From NCBI RefSeq assembly GCF_020085105.1, contig NC_058051.1:2376001-2440000 (forward strand): a DNA stretch of 64,000 nt, given 5' to 3'. Numbering within the stretch: position 1 is the stretch's first letter; the number at the start of each line of letters is the position of its first letter. The notes below the pieces were generated by a model that had not been told where the DNA came from, did no database searches, and worked only from the letters and a program-made list of their open reading frames with translations. Below are positions 1 to 10,025 of this stretch, piece by piece. Source of the stretch: Siniperca chuatsi. Its lineage: Eukaryota > Chordata > Actinopteri > Centrarchiformes > Sinipercidae. Both the position numbers and the translations under genes were made by a program.

Positions 1-235
1 GTTGTGTAAAACATAGCGCCGGTGGATCAGACTGCGGACAGAGCAGATTCAATTTAAATCGCTTTCCACATGTTCACATGTTTATGCTTGTTGAACAGGT
101 GTATTAATAAAGTATTACAGCTTTTTACTCACGACAGTTTTATTGCACTTACTTACAGTAACGAGTGTAGTTGTTGTCAACTCGAGTAATCTCCACCGCC
201 TCTCTGCTGTTCTGACTGTGCTTCGTGTGTGTGCG

Positions 236-266
<31 letters not shown>

Positions 267-529
267 TTGTGTGCGTGCTCAGCACCGAAACAGAGAGCAG
301 GTGAGCGGCTGCAGCCTGATAATAAATTACACCAAGTTTTTTGACAGCGAGGTTTCTTTAGTTTGCATGATTTCCACACGTATTTGTTGCTCACAATGTA
401 GCATTATTAGAGAAAAAATAGGGTGCGTCGATAGTGAGTTTACGGCATCCTTTCAGACTTTAATGCGCTGTGGTCTTGACAGCTGAAGGAGCACTACAGG
501 TGACAGCAGTGATTTAGAGGTTGCCTTAC
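1..529. other. kif3b last-intron segment, no recognised exon
   Basis: I searched the minus strand for the KIF3B C-terminal exon and saw nothing resembling it. The stretch contains a (GT)13 microsatellite at 241-266 and otherwise unremarkable sequence. Confidence 0.6.
241..266. repeat. (GT)13 microsatellite
   Basis: Perfect dinucleotide run, with interrupted GT on both sides (224-276). Confidence 0.95.
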
Positions 530-741
530 CTAGACTTTGGTTTCTTGAGGCTGCCAGTGGCGCTGGCGGGCGGGGTTGGTCCCAAGCTGCTGTGAAAGCC
601 TGAGGCATCTACCTGGATCTCATCCTCATCCCTAAGAGCGTCCTCCAGAGCTGCCGCCACCTTTGGGGCAATAACCGGCTCCTGATACTCTTTAGTGGTC
701 CGAGCCGGCAGGTCCATGTCCAGCATCATGATGTTTTCAGC
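530..741 (-). CDS. kif3b: kif3b coding exon 7 (tail); last exon off window
   Basis: 212 bp encoding [19 protein letters not shown] through SLKKPKS, with the conserved [10 protein letters not shown] block. Acceptor ACCCAG. It ends AG followed by donor GTAAGG. The human tail continues about 20 residues, so a further exon is expected left of the window. If this intron were retained, an in-frame TAA at 528-526 would end the protein at ...KPKSR. Confidence 0.88.
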
Positions 742-3700
742 CTGGGTTGAACACAAGAGAAGCACAGTATTTGAAAATATTGCATGTTGATATTGGAACT
801 AACCCTATTGGGAAAATGTTTGACATAATATCTACATTCTGGATTCCTGTGCAGCTTATAATACTTGTTAATACCCATTAACTGAAATTTTATACTGTTA
901 ATGCTACATTGCATTGTTTGGTTTTGTATTAAGTGTCATCAGTAAATCTAAGCTCAATCCATTTGGCGTAATCAGTGAAAGAGGATAAGGAATGCAGAAC
1001 CACTGTGTCCGTTGTGTTTTATGTGCAGTCACTTGGAGGTTTATGTGTGAATACACTGATCATTGAAAAAGATGAGGAGGACGTGCAGCTTACTTTGTAT
1101 CTCATGTCAGGCCTCATCATCATGGCCATCCGAGCATGGTGACTGAGAGGCCTCCTGTAGCCGACCGCAGACAAAGGCCTGGTCATCATCTGATGGTCAC
1201 TGAAGCGGACAGAGAGAGTGAGACAGTGTATACAGCATCATGGGAAAATTTGCTGTTTGACACCTGTCCTAACGTGTCATACAATAAAGCAATGAACTGT
1301 TCTGTTCTAATAGGGGAAATAACACTTAACACTATACTGAGTATTTTATAAATGCTACTAAAACCTTTAAATGCCGCTTTAGGGCTTAATGCTCGAGTCA
1401 GACGCCTTCGTGTGGTTTGTTACAAAACCCACAGAGCCCACCGAGACAAAATGACAAAGATTTCAAGGTAGTGTGACCTGTGTGGGCAATGATCCCCTCA
1501 GACTGTGAATAATTTGATTTGGAATTGAATATATCAAGAACCGTATACAGGCATGTTTACAGCTCAAAAATTAGGGATGCACCAACCTGACTTTTTGTTT
1601 CCCTGATACCGATCCAAAAGCTGCAAACCTTTCTGTGTGGTACTGATTTAGATCATTCTTCTATGTATAAGGTAACGTGTGGCTGTAACTATATGCCAAT
1701 TTATAACTATAGGTGGGGAGTATACACAAACCAAAACTGCCATGCTAAACAACGTAGGTCGCCCATCGTGTTTTTTTGTAAAATCCAGTTGCTATAAATA
1801 AAACGTAATGTCAGTCTCAGCTGTTTCTCCTTTAACCAGCTTTGTTAAACATGTAATTAAAACTATTGTATCCAATTCAAACGGATCTCCCGAGAAAAAG
1901 TGAATCTTCCTAAATCTGGTTTTAGAAAAACTACATGGAGTAACTCTTTGGTAACGTTATCTAATTGTGAATCTCTATGTCAACACATGTGGTTTCATAT
2001 AAATAGCATTTACTGTGAAGCACATGCAGGAAGTGGCGTCGTGTTAACAGTAGCTTAATGAATCAAAATATGCTCACCACAGCAAATGAATGGAGCAGAG
2101 CTGAAAACTGACCGCTGAGCCACGTAATATGGTCAATATCTGCGTCAATACCAATCCAACAGATCAGATCAGGGCATTTCTACAAAAAATTGAACGTAAT
2201 GTGCAATGTCCCCCATCTCCACACCTCTACACACAATTTTGCCCTCCACCTAGCCTGCTGGCATGGAATAGCCTTGCAGAAATTAAGGGAGTATATATTT
2301 TAACAGTGAAGCATAGGACAAACAGTGCAAGATTGATTCCCCTGCTGGCTATTAAACATAACATCACAAACATACATACATTAAACAATACTGCTACAAA
2401 TCATACTACACTTCACCTATAAGCATTTGATTTAAAACCATAAATAATGAGTTGATTATACAAGCTGTTATTCCTCATTTTAAAAGTTTTTACACAACAC
2501 GTATGCTCAAGTTGGAGCACTTCTAACCAGATGAAGAATGTACAAAAAAACATGTTATTATTCTGTAACTTACTCCTCTATACGTGTGATGGGCTTCGTT
2601 TTCCAGTATTCATCTTCCTCATCAAAGTAAGCCCTGTTGACTATTTTGTTCTTCTCCTCTAAGGGAATGAAGTTCTCGATGATTAGATGCCTGAAAGACA
2701 AACAGACAAGCAATTAGACAGAGGCGCTAAAAGACAGGCAAGCAGAGAAATGACAGCAACACAGAAATGGTCAGATGAGACCGAATAAATATAAACACAA
2801 ACACAACCAGTTCAGTCTTGTGACTCTTGCTCTGCTGTGTGTTATTTATTACACTAAAGCAGCAAGTCTACTGGTTCGAGGCCGTGGTTTAGAAATAATA
2901 TACCAAATTCATGTCACATTAAATAATGTATATGTAAAAGGAATCTGGCTGAACAGAACTAAGGTCCAAGTAGATCCTAAGAATGCAACAGTACAACTTG
3001 AAAGTTTTCTCCATCTTATGCATTATTTAAGCATTATGTTAGCAGGTAAAATCAAGTCTGAGAGTGTAATGCACATAGATACGCTTCATTGCCAATCCCT
3101 TTCCATAAAAGTAGGCAAAAACCTTAATTATTCCATTGTGTCAGGGTTAAAAGGTGGGCTATGCGATTCTGAAGAAATCCAATACCATGACATAGAGCGA
3201 ACGACACAGCAAGTAATGTAACTAATGATAGCTAGGTTGTGTAACAAACTGTCCCTACAGTTGCTGCTGCGAAGCTAACAGCCAGTAAGTAAGTAAGTAA
3301 GTCAGCTGAATGTCCGTGGGCAAGTCATTTAATGTTACCTGACACACAAATCATGGCTGGAATGGCTGGAATAGTGTTGTGTAGCTCAGTCTGAGCCACT
3401 TTGTTTTTTTCCCATTTACAGAGCCAGGGCTGTGTACAAACACGGGAGTTTTTTTCAGCGCAAACACTGAACGGACAGCTAGCGGGCCGTGGGGAGATAT
3501 TTGCTGATTGTGACAAAAAGACGTGTATTGGATTAGAATTGCATATACCACCTTTAAGTTTGACAGCATGAAATCAGATGCAGTTTGGACATCGTTACAG
3601 TATATGTTCCCTCCTCTGCCAGGGCAGATGGTGTTCATAATAGATATAATATTGATCCTTGCCAACAGTATGATATGCAGGTTCCATACTTGAGTTTGAG

Positions 3701-6700
3701 GTCCCTGGTGAGCTCATTCTGGGTCTGTTCCAGCTCCTGGCGCTCCTCGATGTGTGCCTCCTGGATGTCATGAATTTCTGCCTTCACTGCCTGCAGCTTG
3801 GCAAACAGCTAGAGGACAGAAAAGAAGAGAGGAAAGCAGGGTTACTTTGATGAAAAGGATTTTTAGAATATTCAGCCTTAGACACATTTGGCTTAGACAT
3901 CTGACATGACCTGTCATGAGGAATAATGGAATATCCAAGTAGACAAAGCCAATAGTGTATTCTTACCTGATTTGAAATAGTACCCGACCTACTTACTTGC
4001 AAGGCATTTTATTACCAGATACATAAAGCCTCACAAGTACTGAACATCAGACATCCAAAATTAAATAGTCATGTGGTACCTATGCTTTCACAAATGATCA
4101 AATGCCTATTTATGCTAGCAGTGTATTTTTATGTGTAAATAATATATTCATTGGTTACAGCGGCCAGGACTGGAAACGCATGCAGAAAACAGTGTCTTGT
4201 GCCAGCGTGGATGGAGGACAGGAGAGACAGTCATTACTTAGACCACCCAAGGTTGTAGCCGCTACCTTTTTCAGCTTCTTGGTTTTGATGTCAACTTCCT
4301 GCTGGAGAGAGCTGTAGGTCTCCTTCAGCTCCAGAGTCTCCTCGTCACGACTCTCCACCTGCTGCTGCATCTCTCGCTCTCGTCGTTTCTGGAATAAAAC
4401 GCACACAAACATGAACTTTCATAAATTTAAACCACAACGCTCTGTGTGTAATGAGGCTAAACAGAAGTCACTGATTGAAAGTGAAGTTGTCATGTGCTAC
4501 ACGTTTTTTTTTTAAACAGTCAAGCAACGGATAGTGTAAAGCAAAATGGTCATCATCAAGAAAACACTTTTTTGACGTTTTAGAGGCATTTTTTTCATTT
4601 CCAGGGTAGAGGCACTTCTACCTTCTTCTTTTGTTGCTCTTTAACATAACACTCACTGTCTAACCACATTCAATCATAATAACTAATTATACTATTAAAA
4701 CTATTGAAGTGTGGAAACAGTGGAAACTTTGTGGAGCACAACGTAGAACAAAATAACAGCAGTAACAATGCAGGATCATACATAAATACATTTCATGTCT
4801 GCTGGGAGAGTTCCCAACACACCTACCTCATGTAGCTGCAATCATATGATCAGCGCTCACCCATATGAATGCTGATCATTGTTTCAACTCTGTACTCATT
4901 TTGCCTTTATTTCAAAATAAAAGTGCACTGTTATTCAAGATAACTTCGTCCAGGGTAAACAAAACAAAACCGCATTCAAAGAATGAGAGTGAGCACCACA
5001 CAAATAAAGAGCTGAAAACTAGAAAGCTGATTCTTAGAAAGAATCAGAGATATTTTATGGAATGTCTTCAGTCTGACTGTAAAAGAAAACAGACGGTGGA
5101 GAGTTGTGGTTTGTTTTGTAATAAACCTGAATTTGAACTTGACAATTAATTGAATATTACATTCAATTAAATGTAATATCACTACAGGCTGCAACTACGC
5201 TCTTAATATTTTGTTACTGCATTTTCCTCGGCATTTCACCGAAACATCCGCTGTAACACCTTCGCCATCTCCACCTCCATCTCCACCTCCACCTCCAGCA
5301 CTCTGAACTGCTGGACCTCCCTCTCTGCAAAAGTTGCAGTGGCTGTATATTTTGTCTTTCATGCGTCTTATTATGTCCCTCCATCTCCTTTTCATTTCCC
5401 ATGAAGCTCATTTAATGACTCTTGCATTAATATTATAATTAGTGGCTATTTTAAAGTGGCCCTGGTTTTGTACTATGATAAAATCAAACATGTTTAAATA
5501 TGTCATAGTATCTGGGACAGCTCACGATGGGATGAAAACATTGTCTCTGAACCGCTCGAACTAGGAGACCCGCCGTGACGGGGACAAGCATAAGAAATGT
5601 GTATGGGACAGGCAAATCGTGACAAAAGTCTTGTAGCCTGCACCTGACACTCGCAAAGTGTCGAAAATTATGTCTTTTCACTCCATCTCATCCTCCCTAA
5701 ATTCAAAACACCTATCCCGTAATCTGTGATCACATTTTTGTTGACTTGTGACCTTCAAACAATAACTCTAATTAAGAATAGGGTTCATGTTTCAGATGTT
5801 TGGTATACCTGTTCAGCGATTTCCTGCCTCTTCAGCTCCAGCATTTTCTGTTGCTCATTGGTGTGATCCACAATGTTCTTCCCCCCTACTAGGAGCTTAC
5901 TCTCCATTGCCTGGATGGAGAAGGAAAAAAAAACCCAATATGGATGAAACCACTTCAAGGCACATGTGGGAGAAGAGCAGTTGCAACTGACTCCAATACA
6001 TTTCACCAGCTTCGGTGCATGAAAATTAAAAGAATTTGACCAGAACAACATGGTCTATTGACCTATGAGAAGATCCACTGGCTTGTGTGTGCATTCTACT
6101 CCTTCTCTTCAAATGAATCAGATACACACTGAATGTACAGAAACACACCCCGTCTGTCAAAATCTGTTTACCTTCACTTTGGCTGAGAGCATCTCTCCGG
6201 CCTCCCTCTCCCTCTTCAAATCTTCCATTTTCTTCTCTTTCTCTTTGAGCAGCCGAACTTTCTCCTCAGCCACCAGACTGTGATCCTCCATGATAGCCTT
6301 TCTCTCTCTCTCTAGCTTCTCCTGCTGCTCCCGCCAGTAATCCCCTTTGTCTTCCACATCTTCATCGTCGTCCTCTGTCTCTCCTTCTTCCAGATCCTCA
6401 CCATCGCTCCCTTCCCCGGCCCTCCTCCTCTGCCTCTTCTTTTTCTTCTTTCCTGAGCGCTTTTGCAGCTGTGCCTTCAGCCTTGCAATCTCCTCCTGAA
6501 ACTCCCTGAGCAGGGCATCCTTGGGGTCCTCATTGATACGCGGTTTATTCTTGATGTTCTTAGCCCTGTTGGAGTAGCGCAGCGTCGTCAAGGTCTCCTC
6601 CAAATTGTAGGATGCCGGGCCGATGTTGGCAACCATGACAGTGCGGGCATTGCCCCCCAGGGAGTCCTGCAGCAGACGGGTGAGTTTTGAATCTCGGTAG

Positions 6701-8570
6701 GGGATGTGGCTGCTCCTGCCATCCACCAGAGCTGATATGACATTCCCCAGGGCAGAAAGTGACAGATTGATCTTTGTGGCTTCTTTAAGCCTCTCCCCCT
6801 GAGCGCCAGTCTTGGTCTGCCTTTCACTACCCGCTAAATCTACCAGGTTCAGTTTGCCAACTCTGATATGGTTCTCCCCGTCCACACCCAACTCACTGCA
6901 CTCAACGGTGATGACAAAGATGGCATGAGAACGGGAGCTGTGTTCATTCATGTTAGTGGCACCCACTGAACGATTCTGGTTGCCCACATTCATGACATGT
7001 TCGATCTCCCGCACACTCTTGGTGACGAATGACGAAAGGTCTTTAACATACACACCTGTGTCGGGCCTCTCTCTAAGTTCGAGACGACGTGACTGGTCCT
7101 TGGAGAGCAAGTCTCTGATCTCCTCTTGGTAAATCTCTAGATATGATGCTCTCACCAGGTACTGCTGATTCTGGGACCGTGAAATGTGAGTGAAGATGTG
7201 CTCAAAGGAGTTAGGGATAACCCCTCTCCTTTCTGGATCATTTCTCACCCCCTCCATAGTGTATGTTTTCCCTGTACCCGTCTGCCCATAGGCAAAAATG
7301 GTCCCATTGAACCCGAGAAGAACTGAATCAACCAGAGGCCTGAAGGTTTCATCATACAGATCTATTTGTTTGGAGTTTGAGTCGTAGACCGAATCAAAAG
7401 TGAAGACTTTGGGGAGTTCATTGGCTGAAGCCTCCCTGGGGTTCCTGACAATAATTTGGCCCAATTTGACATCGACAGAGACCACTCTTTCAAACTTGGC
7501 TGCCCGCTCCTTTTCATTCATAGGGCGACAACGGACCACCACCTTGACCGACTCGGAGCTCTTGCTCTTGGACATGTTGCAGAGCGGCTGCCAACCAACA
7601 CGGCTTGGCACTTTGTATGCTCTGTCTTCCAAGTGCAGCTTCAGGAGCAGTTCACCAATACAAATGCCCACATCAGAACCTGCTGGAGAAGAAACAGTCA
7701 ATGATTAGTACCACTTTAGACAATAGTAATTGTCATGGTGACTCACAATCTTGATGGTAAGACTAATTTACAATCAATGTAACACAAAGCTACTGACAGA
7801 CTTTAGCAATGATATAGCTATCCTTCCACCGACACTAGGAAACACTAGTTAAGTTAAGCGTAATAAGATTTTTCCAGATGTCACAAAACAACAACAACAG
7901 CACGCCTGAGAACTGATAAGGTAAATTTTAGTAGGGCAAAATGAATGACCTCTTCGTAACGTTACTTGACAACGGCGAGGAGCAGAATATAACTGCTTTA
8001 GCTATTAGGTAATTTAATACACAGGTGCTAACTAAATTTGGGTTGCACCATCTTTATATATTACCGGAAACTATAAACTAACGTTAACGACAGTCAACGT
8101 TGGAGCTCCAGGTTGAGAAGTGACAGCCGTTGGGAGCACTCTGCCAGCAGTAGCACGTTGATAAACCGTGGGTTTTACGGTAGTTGCTCAATTAATGTTA
8201 GCAACGATTCGTCAAAGTAGCGGGTCAGCTAACCAACGTTAGCTTATGCAAAATGCAGCCCATAACGAGATCACAACACCGGCCTAGCAACGGCAAACAC
8301 ACTGGGAACCTCCGCTACAAGTCTGGTAGCATTACCTGGCTAACGCTATAGCGAGGGCATAGATTAATGCAACATATCACCATACCAAAAAAATAAATAA
8401 ATAATAATAGTCACTTTAGACACTTTAAACCCATACAGTACAAAGACAGCTTTCCACCACCACACACAGAAACGTCGTTACATATTTACCAGTGGCGGAC
8501 GTTGCTAATCCCGAACTCCCAGTCAGCCATTAGCCGCTGCTCATCCCCGCAACGGTCCGGGTTAGAGTTG
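530..8570 (-). CDS. kif3b: kif3b: kinesin-2 motor subunit KIF3B (3'-partial gene)
   Basis: Plus-end-directed microtubule motor subunit. In the family KIF3B pairs with KIF3A and KAP3 as heterotrimeric kinesin-2, which drives anterograde intraflagellar transport and ciliogenesis. Coding exons on the minus strand: 7575-6172, 5910-5809, 4388-4266, 3808-3690, 2690-2574, 1199-1094, 741-530; all have GT-AG borders and compatible phases. They encode about 727 residues, against 747 in human KIF3B, so the final ~20 residues lie on an exon left of position 1. The motor domain is residues ~8-345: P-loop GQTGTGKT (97-104), switch I NEHSSRSH (210-217), switch II DLAGSE (246-251). After the neck come a lysine-rich then an acidic patch (~372-410) and a coiled-coil stalk (exons 1-5). 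KIF3C is excluded because its motor-domain insertion is absent. Start chosen: [10 protein letters not shown], matching the human N-terminus; an upstream in-frame ATG falls in the 5' UTR/intron. Confidence 0.96.
1094..1199 (-). CDS. kif3b: kif3b coding exon 6 (tail)
   Basis: 106 bp encoding [20 protein letters not shown] through RPDMRYK, the KIF3B tail motif (human MMKRPVSAVGYKRPLS). Acceptor CGCTTCAG with a good CT tract, donor GTAAGC. An alternative acceptor 10 bp downstream (ATCAG) would break the phase with exon 5, so it is disfavoured. Confidence 0.9.
1572..2182. mobile_element. Non-autonomous DNA transposon (MITE), 'TAGGGATGCACC' family
   Basis: Starts TAGGGATGCACCAACC and ends near GGGCATTTCTA, imperfect terminal inverted repeats of a family I recognise as common in teleost genomes (internal 'CTGATACCGATCC' motif). 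Flanks TCAAAAAT and CAAAAAAT are a possible decayed 8-bp target duplication. No transposase. It lies in the kif3b intron between exons 5 and 6. A related right-end fragment is at 42775-42803. Confidence 0.65.
2574..2690 (-). CDS. kif3b: kif3b coding exon 5 (end of stalk)
   Basis: 117 bp encoding [10 protein letters not shown] through [11 protein letters not shown], matching the conserved stalk/tail junction of KIF3B. Acceptor TTTCAG, donor GTAAGT. Confidence 0.94.
3147..3557. mobile_element. MITE with ~45-bp terminal inverted repeats in kif3b intron
   Basis: The left end TTAAAAGGTGGGCTATGCGA and the right end (reverse complement TTAAAGGTGGTATATGCAAT) match over ~45 bp including 'TCCAATAC'. 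Internal sequence has no transposase. It contains an (AGTA)n run at 3284-3302. Class uncertain. Confidence 0.75.
3690..3808 (-). CDS. kif3b: kif3b coding exon 4 (stalk)
   Basis: 119 bp encoding [10 protein letters not shown]...RDLKLK, ending in phase 2. Acceptor CTCTAG, donor GTATGG. Too interrupted by stops in flanking sequence to appear as a long reading frame; identified by similarity to the KIF3B stalk. Confidence 0.94.
4266..4388 (-). CDS. kif3b: kif3b coding exon 3 (stalk)
   Basis: 123 bp, 41 residues beginning [10 protein letters not shown] and ending KTKKLKK. Acceptor TTCCAG, donor GTAGCG (weaker than the consensus GTAAG/GTGAG). Coiled-coil segment. Confidence 0.95.
5154..5179. repeat. 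Perfect 10-bp hairpin in kif3b intron
   Basis: Arms ATATTACATT (5154-5163) and AATGTAATAT (5170-5179) flank a 6-base loop. No known function. Confidence 0.7.
5809..5910 (-). CDS. kif3b: kif3b coding exon 2 (stalk)
   Basis: 102 bp, 34 residues beginning [10 protein letters not shown] and ending EIAEQ, nearly identical to human KIF3B. Acceptor ATCCAG, donor GTATAC. Coiled-coil segment. Confidence 0.95.
6172..7575 (-). CDS. kif3b: kif3b coding exon 1 (motor head, neck, start of stalk)
   Basis: One 1404-bp exon encodes residues 1-468: the whole motor domain plus the charged neck/hinge (poly-Lys/Arg followed by Glu/Asp) and the [10 protein letters not shown] start of the coiled coil. It ends ...KVK with donor GTAAAC. 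The exon continues 5' as UTR to 7679, where a pyrimidine-rich CTCCAGCAG acceptor is visible. The intact P-loop and both switch motifs imply a functional ATPase. Confidence 0.97.
8490..8570 (-). promoter_or_regulatory. kif3b: kif3b 5' non-coding exon and promoter region (approximate)
   Basis: A GC-richer block reads on the minus strand into a donor CACTG/GTAAAT at 8489-8488, compatible with splicing to the acceptor next to 7679. The upstream limit (~8570) is a guess; no TATA box is obvious. It sits only ~0.3 kb beyond the pofut1 poly(A) signal, so the two genes are tightly packed in tandem. Confidence 0.5.
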
Positions 8571-9830
8571 CCAGATACGAGCACTACATCCCCCCAAAGA
8601 AGTATGCGTGAAAACATATTAACCCATTTAAATATTGTCATTCTGAGTGAGCATATGTATTACACGTAAGCACAGAGTCGCAAAAACTATATATTTATTT
8701 AAATGTGAATAACGAGGTTGCAAACCCACAAGCATGCATTTGACGAATACAAATTCAAAATATCCTGGCATATCTGGCAACCAAGTCTCAACAAGCTTGT
8801 CCAACATAGCTTAGTATATCAGCTGATTCAACTGTACTCACAGCTAAGCTTCCAGTAAGGGGGGGTTAAACAGACTGAGGCTGTTGGTTCTTTAAAAATT
8901 AGTGTGCATCACTTTATTGGTGAAAAACATAATAGAAAACATTTCACTATAAAACCATTGCATTCACTGCTTTCACACAAAGGGACACATTAGCTTTCCA
9001 CACATCCCCACTTGCATTTAATCAATTCACCCAGTGCAAATCAACTCTTTTCTCTCCCCAAAACATCCCTGAAACATCTGTTCACATTCACTGAATGATA
9101 ATACTGTCCCCATAACATTCAGTAAAGGGTTCTATACATTTCATCAGCTTTTGGTCCTAGTAAATTGAGAGGTGGAAAGACTGTCTCCTTTTTCCTCACT
9201 ATAATTAGTATGTACAGGAGGATCAGTTACTGTGCTCTCCTTGGAATGGAGGGCAGAGAGAAAAGGAAAGAGCAAGCTGGAAAGACGTGGAGGGATGGAA
9301 AGGTAGGGAGAGAAAGAGAAGAGGAAGGGGGCAAGAGAGAGAGAGGGAGAACATGATCGCTGACACTGCAGTCAGTCTCCAGGGTTCACTGAGGTCACCA
9401 GAGGTCCCTCTAACATTTCGGGTTTGCAAAACAATATGGCAGTAGCTAAAGGAAATGCTAGGGGCTGTGTTTCCTTGATGGAAAGGAAAACTGGCTTAAG
9501 TATAGTGAACAAAGGCAATCTTGAGAGGACATACAAATACTGAATTTTCAAGCAAGGAACAGACAAAAATACAGTGTTTCTTGGTAGCAGGGATGTCCGT
9601 GTCATAATATTTCAGGCATTACACTACTGACCTGCTACATCCTATCTTATAAGCCCTTATAAGCCCTCCTTTCTCACAGATTAAAACCCATTCTAAAATT
9701 GGACCGGCCTTCACACACTGTGAACCATCACGTCACATATAAATATTCTCTGCCTTCCACATGCTCTCTCGCCTCCACATGACAGTCATCCAGCATTAGC
9801 GCCCAGAGGACGACCGTGTGAACCTTGTGC
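8571..9830 (-). other. pofut1: pofut1 3' UTR and short pofut1-kif3b intergenic gap
   Basis: No coding sequence. The pofut1 3' UTR runs from the stop codon at 9831 to a poly(A) signal at 8918-8913. Purine-rich low-complexity DNA occurs at ~9240-9350. Below ~8890 the sequence is the kif3b upstream region. Confidence 0.7.
8913..8918 (-). terminator. pofut1: pofut1 polyadenylation signal AATAAA
   Basis: TTTATT on the plus strand reads AATAAA on the minus strand, about 0.9 kb past the pofut1 stop codon and before the kif3b first exon. It is the best-placed canonical signal. Confidence 0.65.
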
Positions 9831-10025
9831 TCAGAGTTCTTCTTTGTGATTTGATTTCCCAGGCTTGTCCATGCCAAAATAGGAGGATGGAAGGCCATGG
9901 ACGTCCCGTTCTCTCTTCACAAAGGCAGAAAAGGAGGAGACGCAGTTGCCGATGAAGTGGTCAGCTCGGCCTAAGATGTATAGGTCCATTTGGGCCGAGT
10001 CTGGCTGAAGACTCACCACGTTCAC
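9831..10025 (-). CDS. pofut1: pofut1 coding exon 7 (C-terminus, KEEL)
   Basis: 195 bp including the TGA stop at 9833-9831. Encodes [38 protein letters not shown] and ends KSNHKEEL. Acceptor TTTTTCAG. Confidence 0.96.
   Translation of the reverse strand: MNVVSLQPDSAQMDLYILGRADHFIGNCVSSFSAFVKRERDVHGLPSSYFGMDKPGKSNHKEEL

Noticed and set aside
2868..2885. GGTTCGAG resembling a tRNA B-box
   Set aside because: No cloverleaf or A-box around it. No tRNA or rRNA gene was found in the window.
2775..3221. 148-codon plus-strand frame with signal-like N-terminus
   Set aside because: AT-rich, antisense within a kif3b intron, runs into a MITE terminus, no recognisable homology.
6157..7701. Longer kif3b start at 7701
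   Set aside because: The extra residues do not match KIF3B, and an acceptor at ~7680 places that ATG in the intron.
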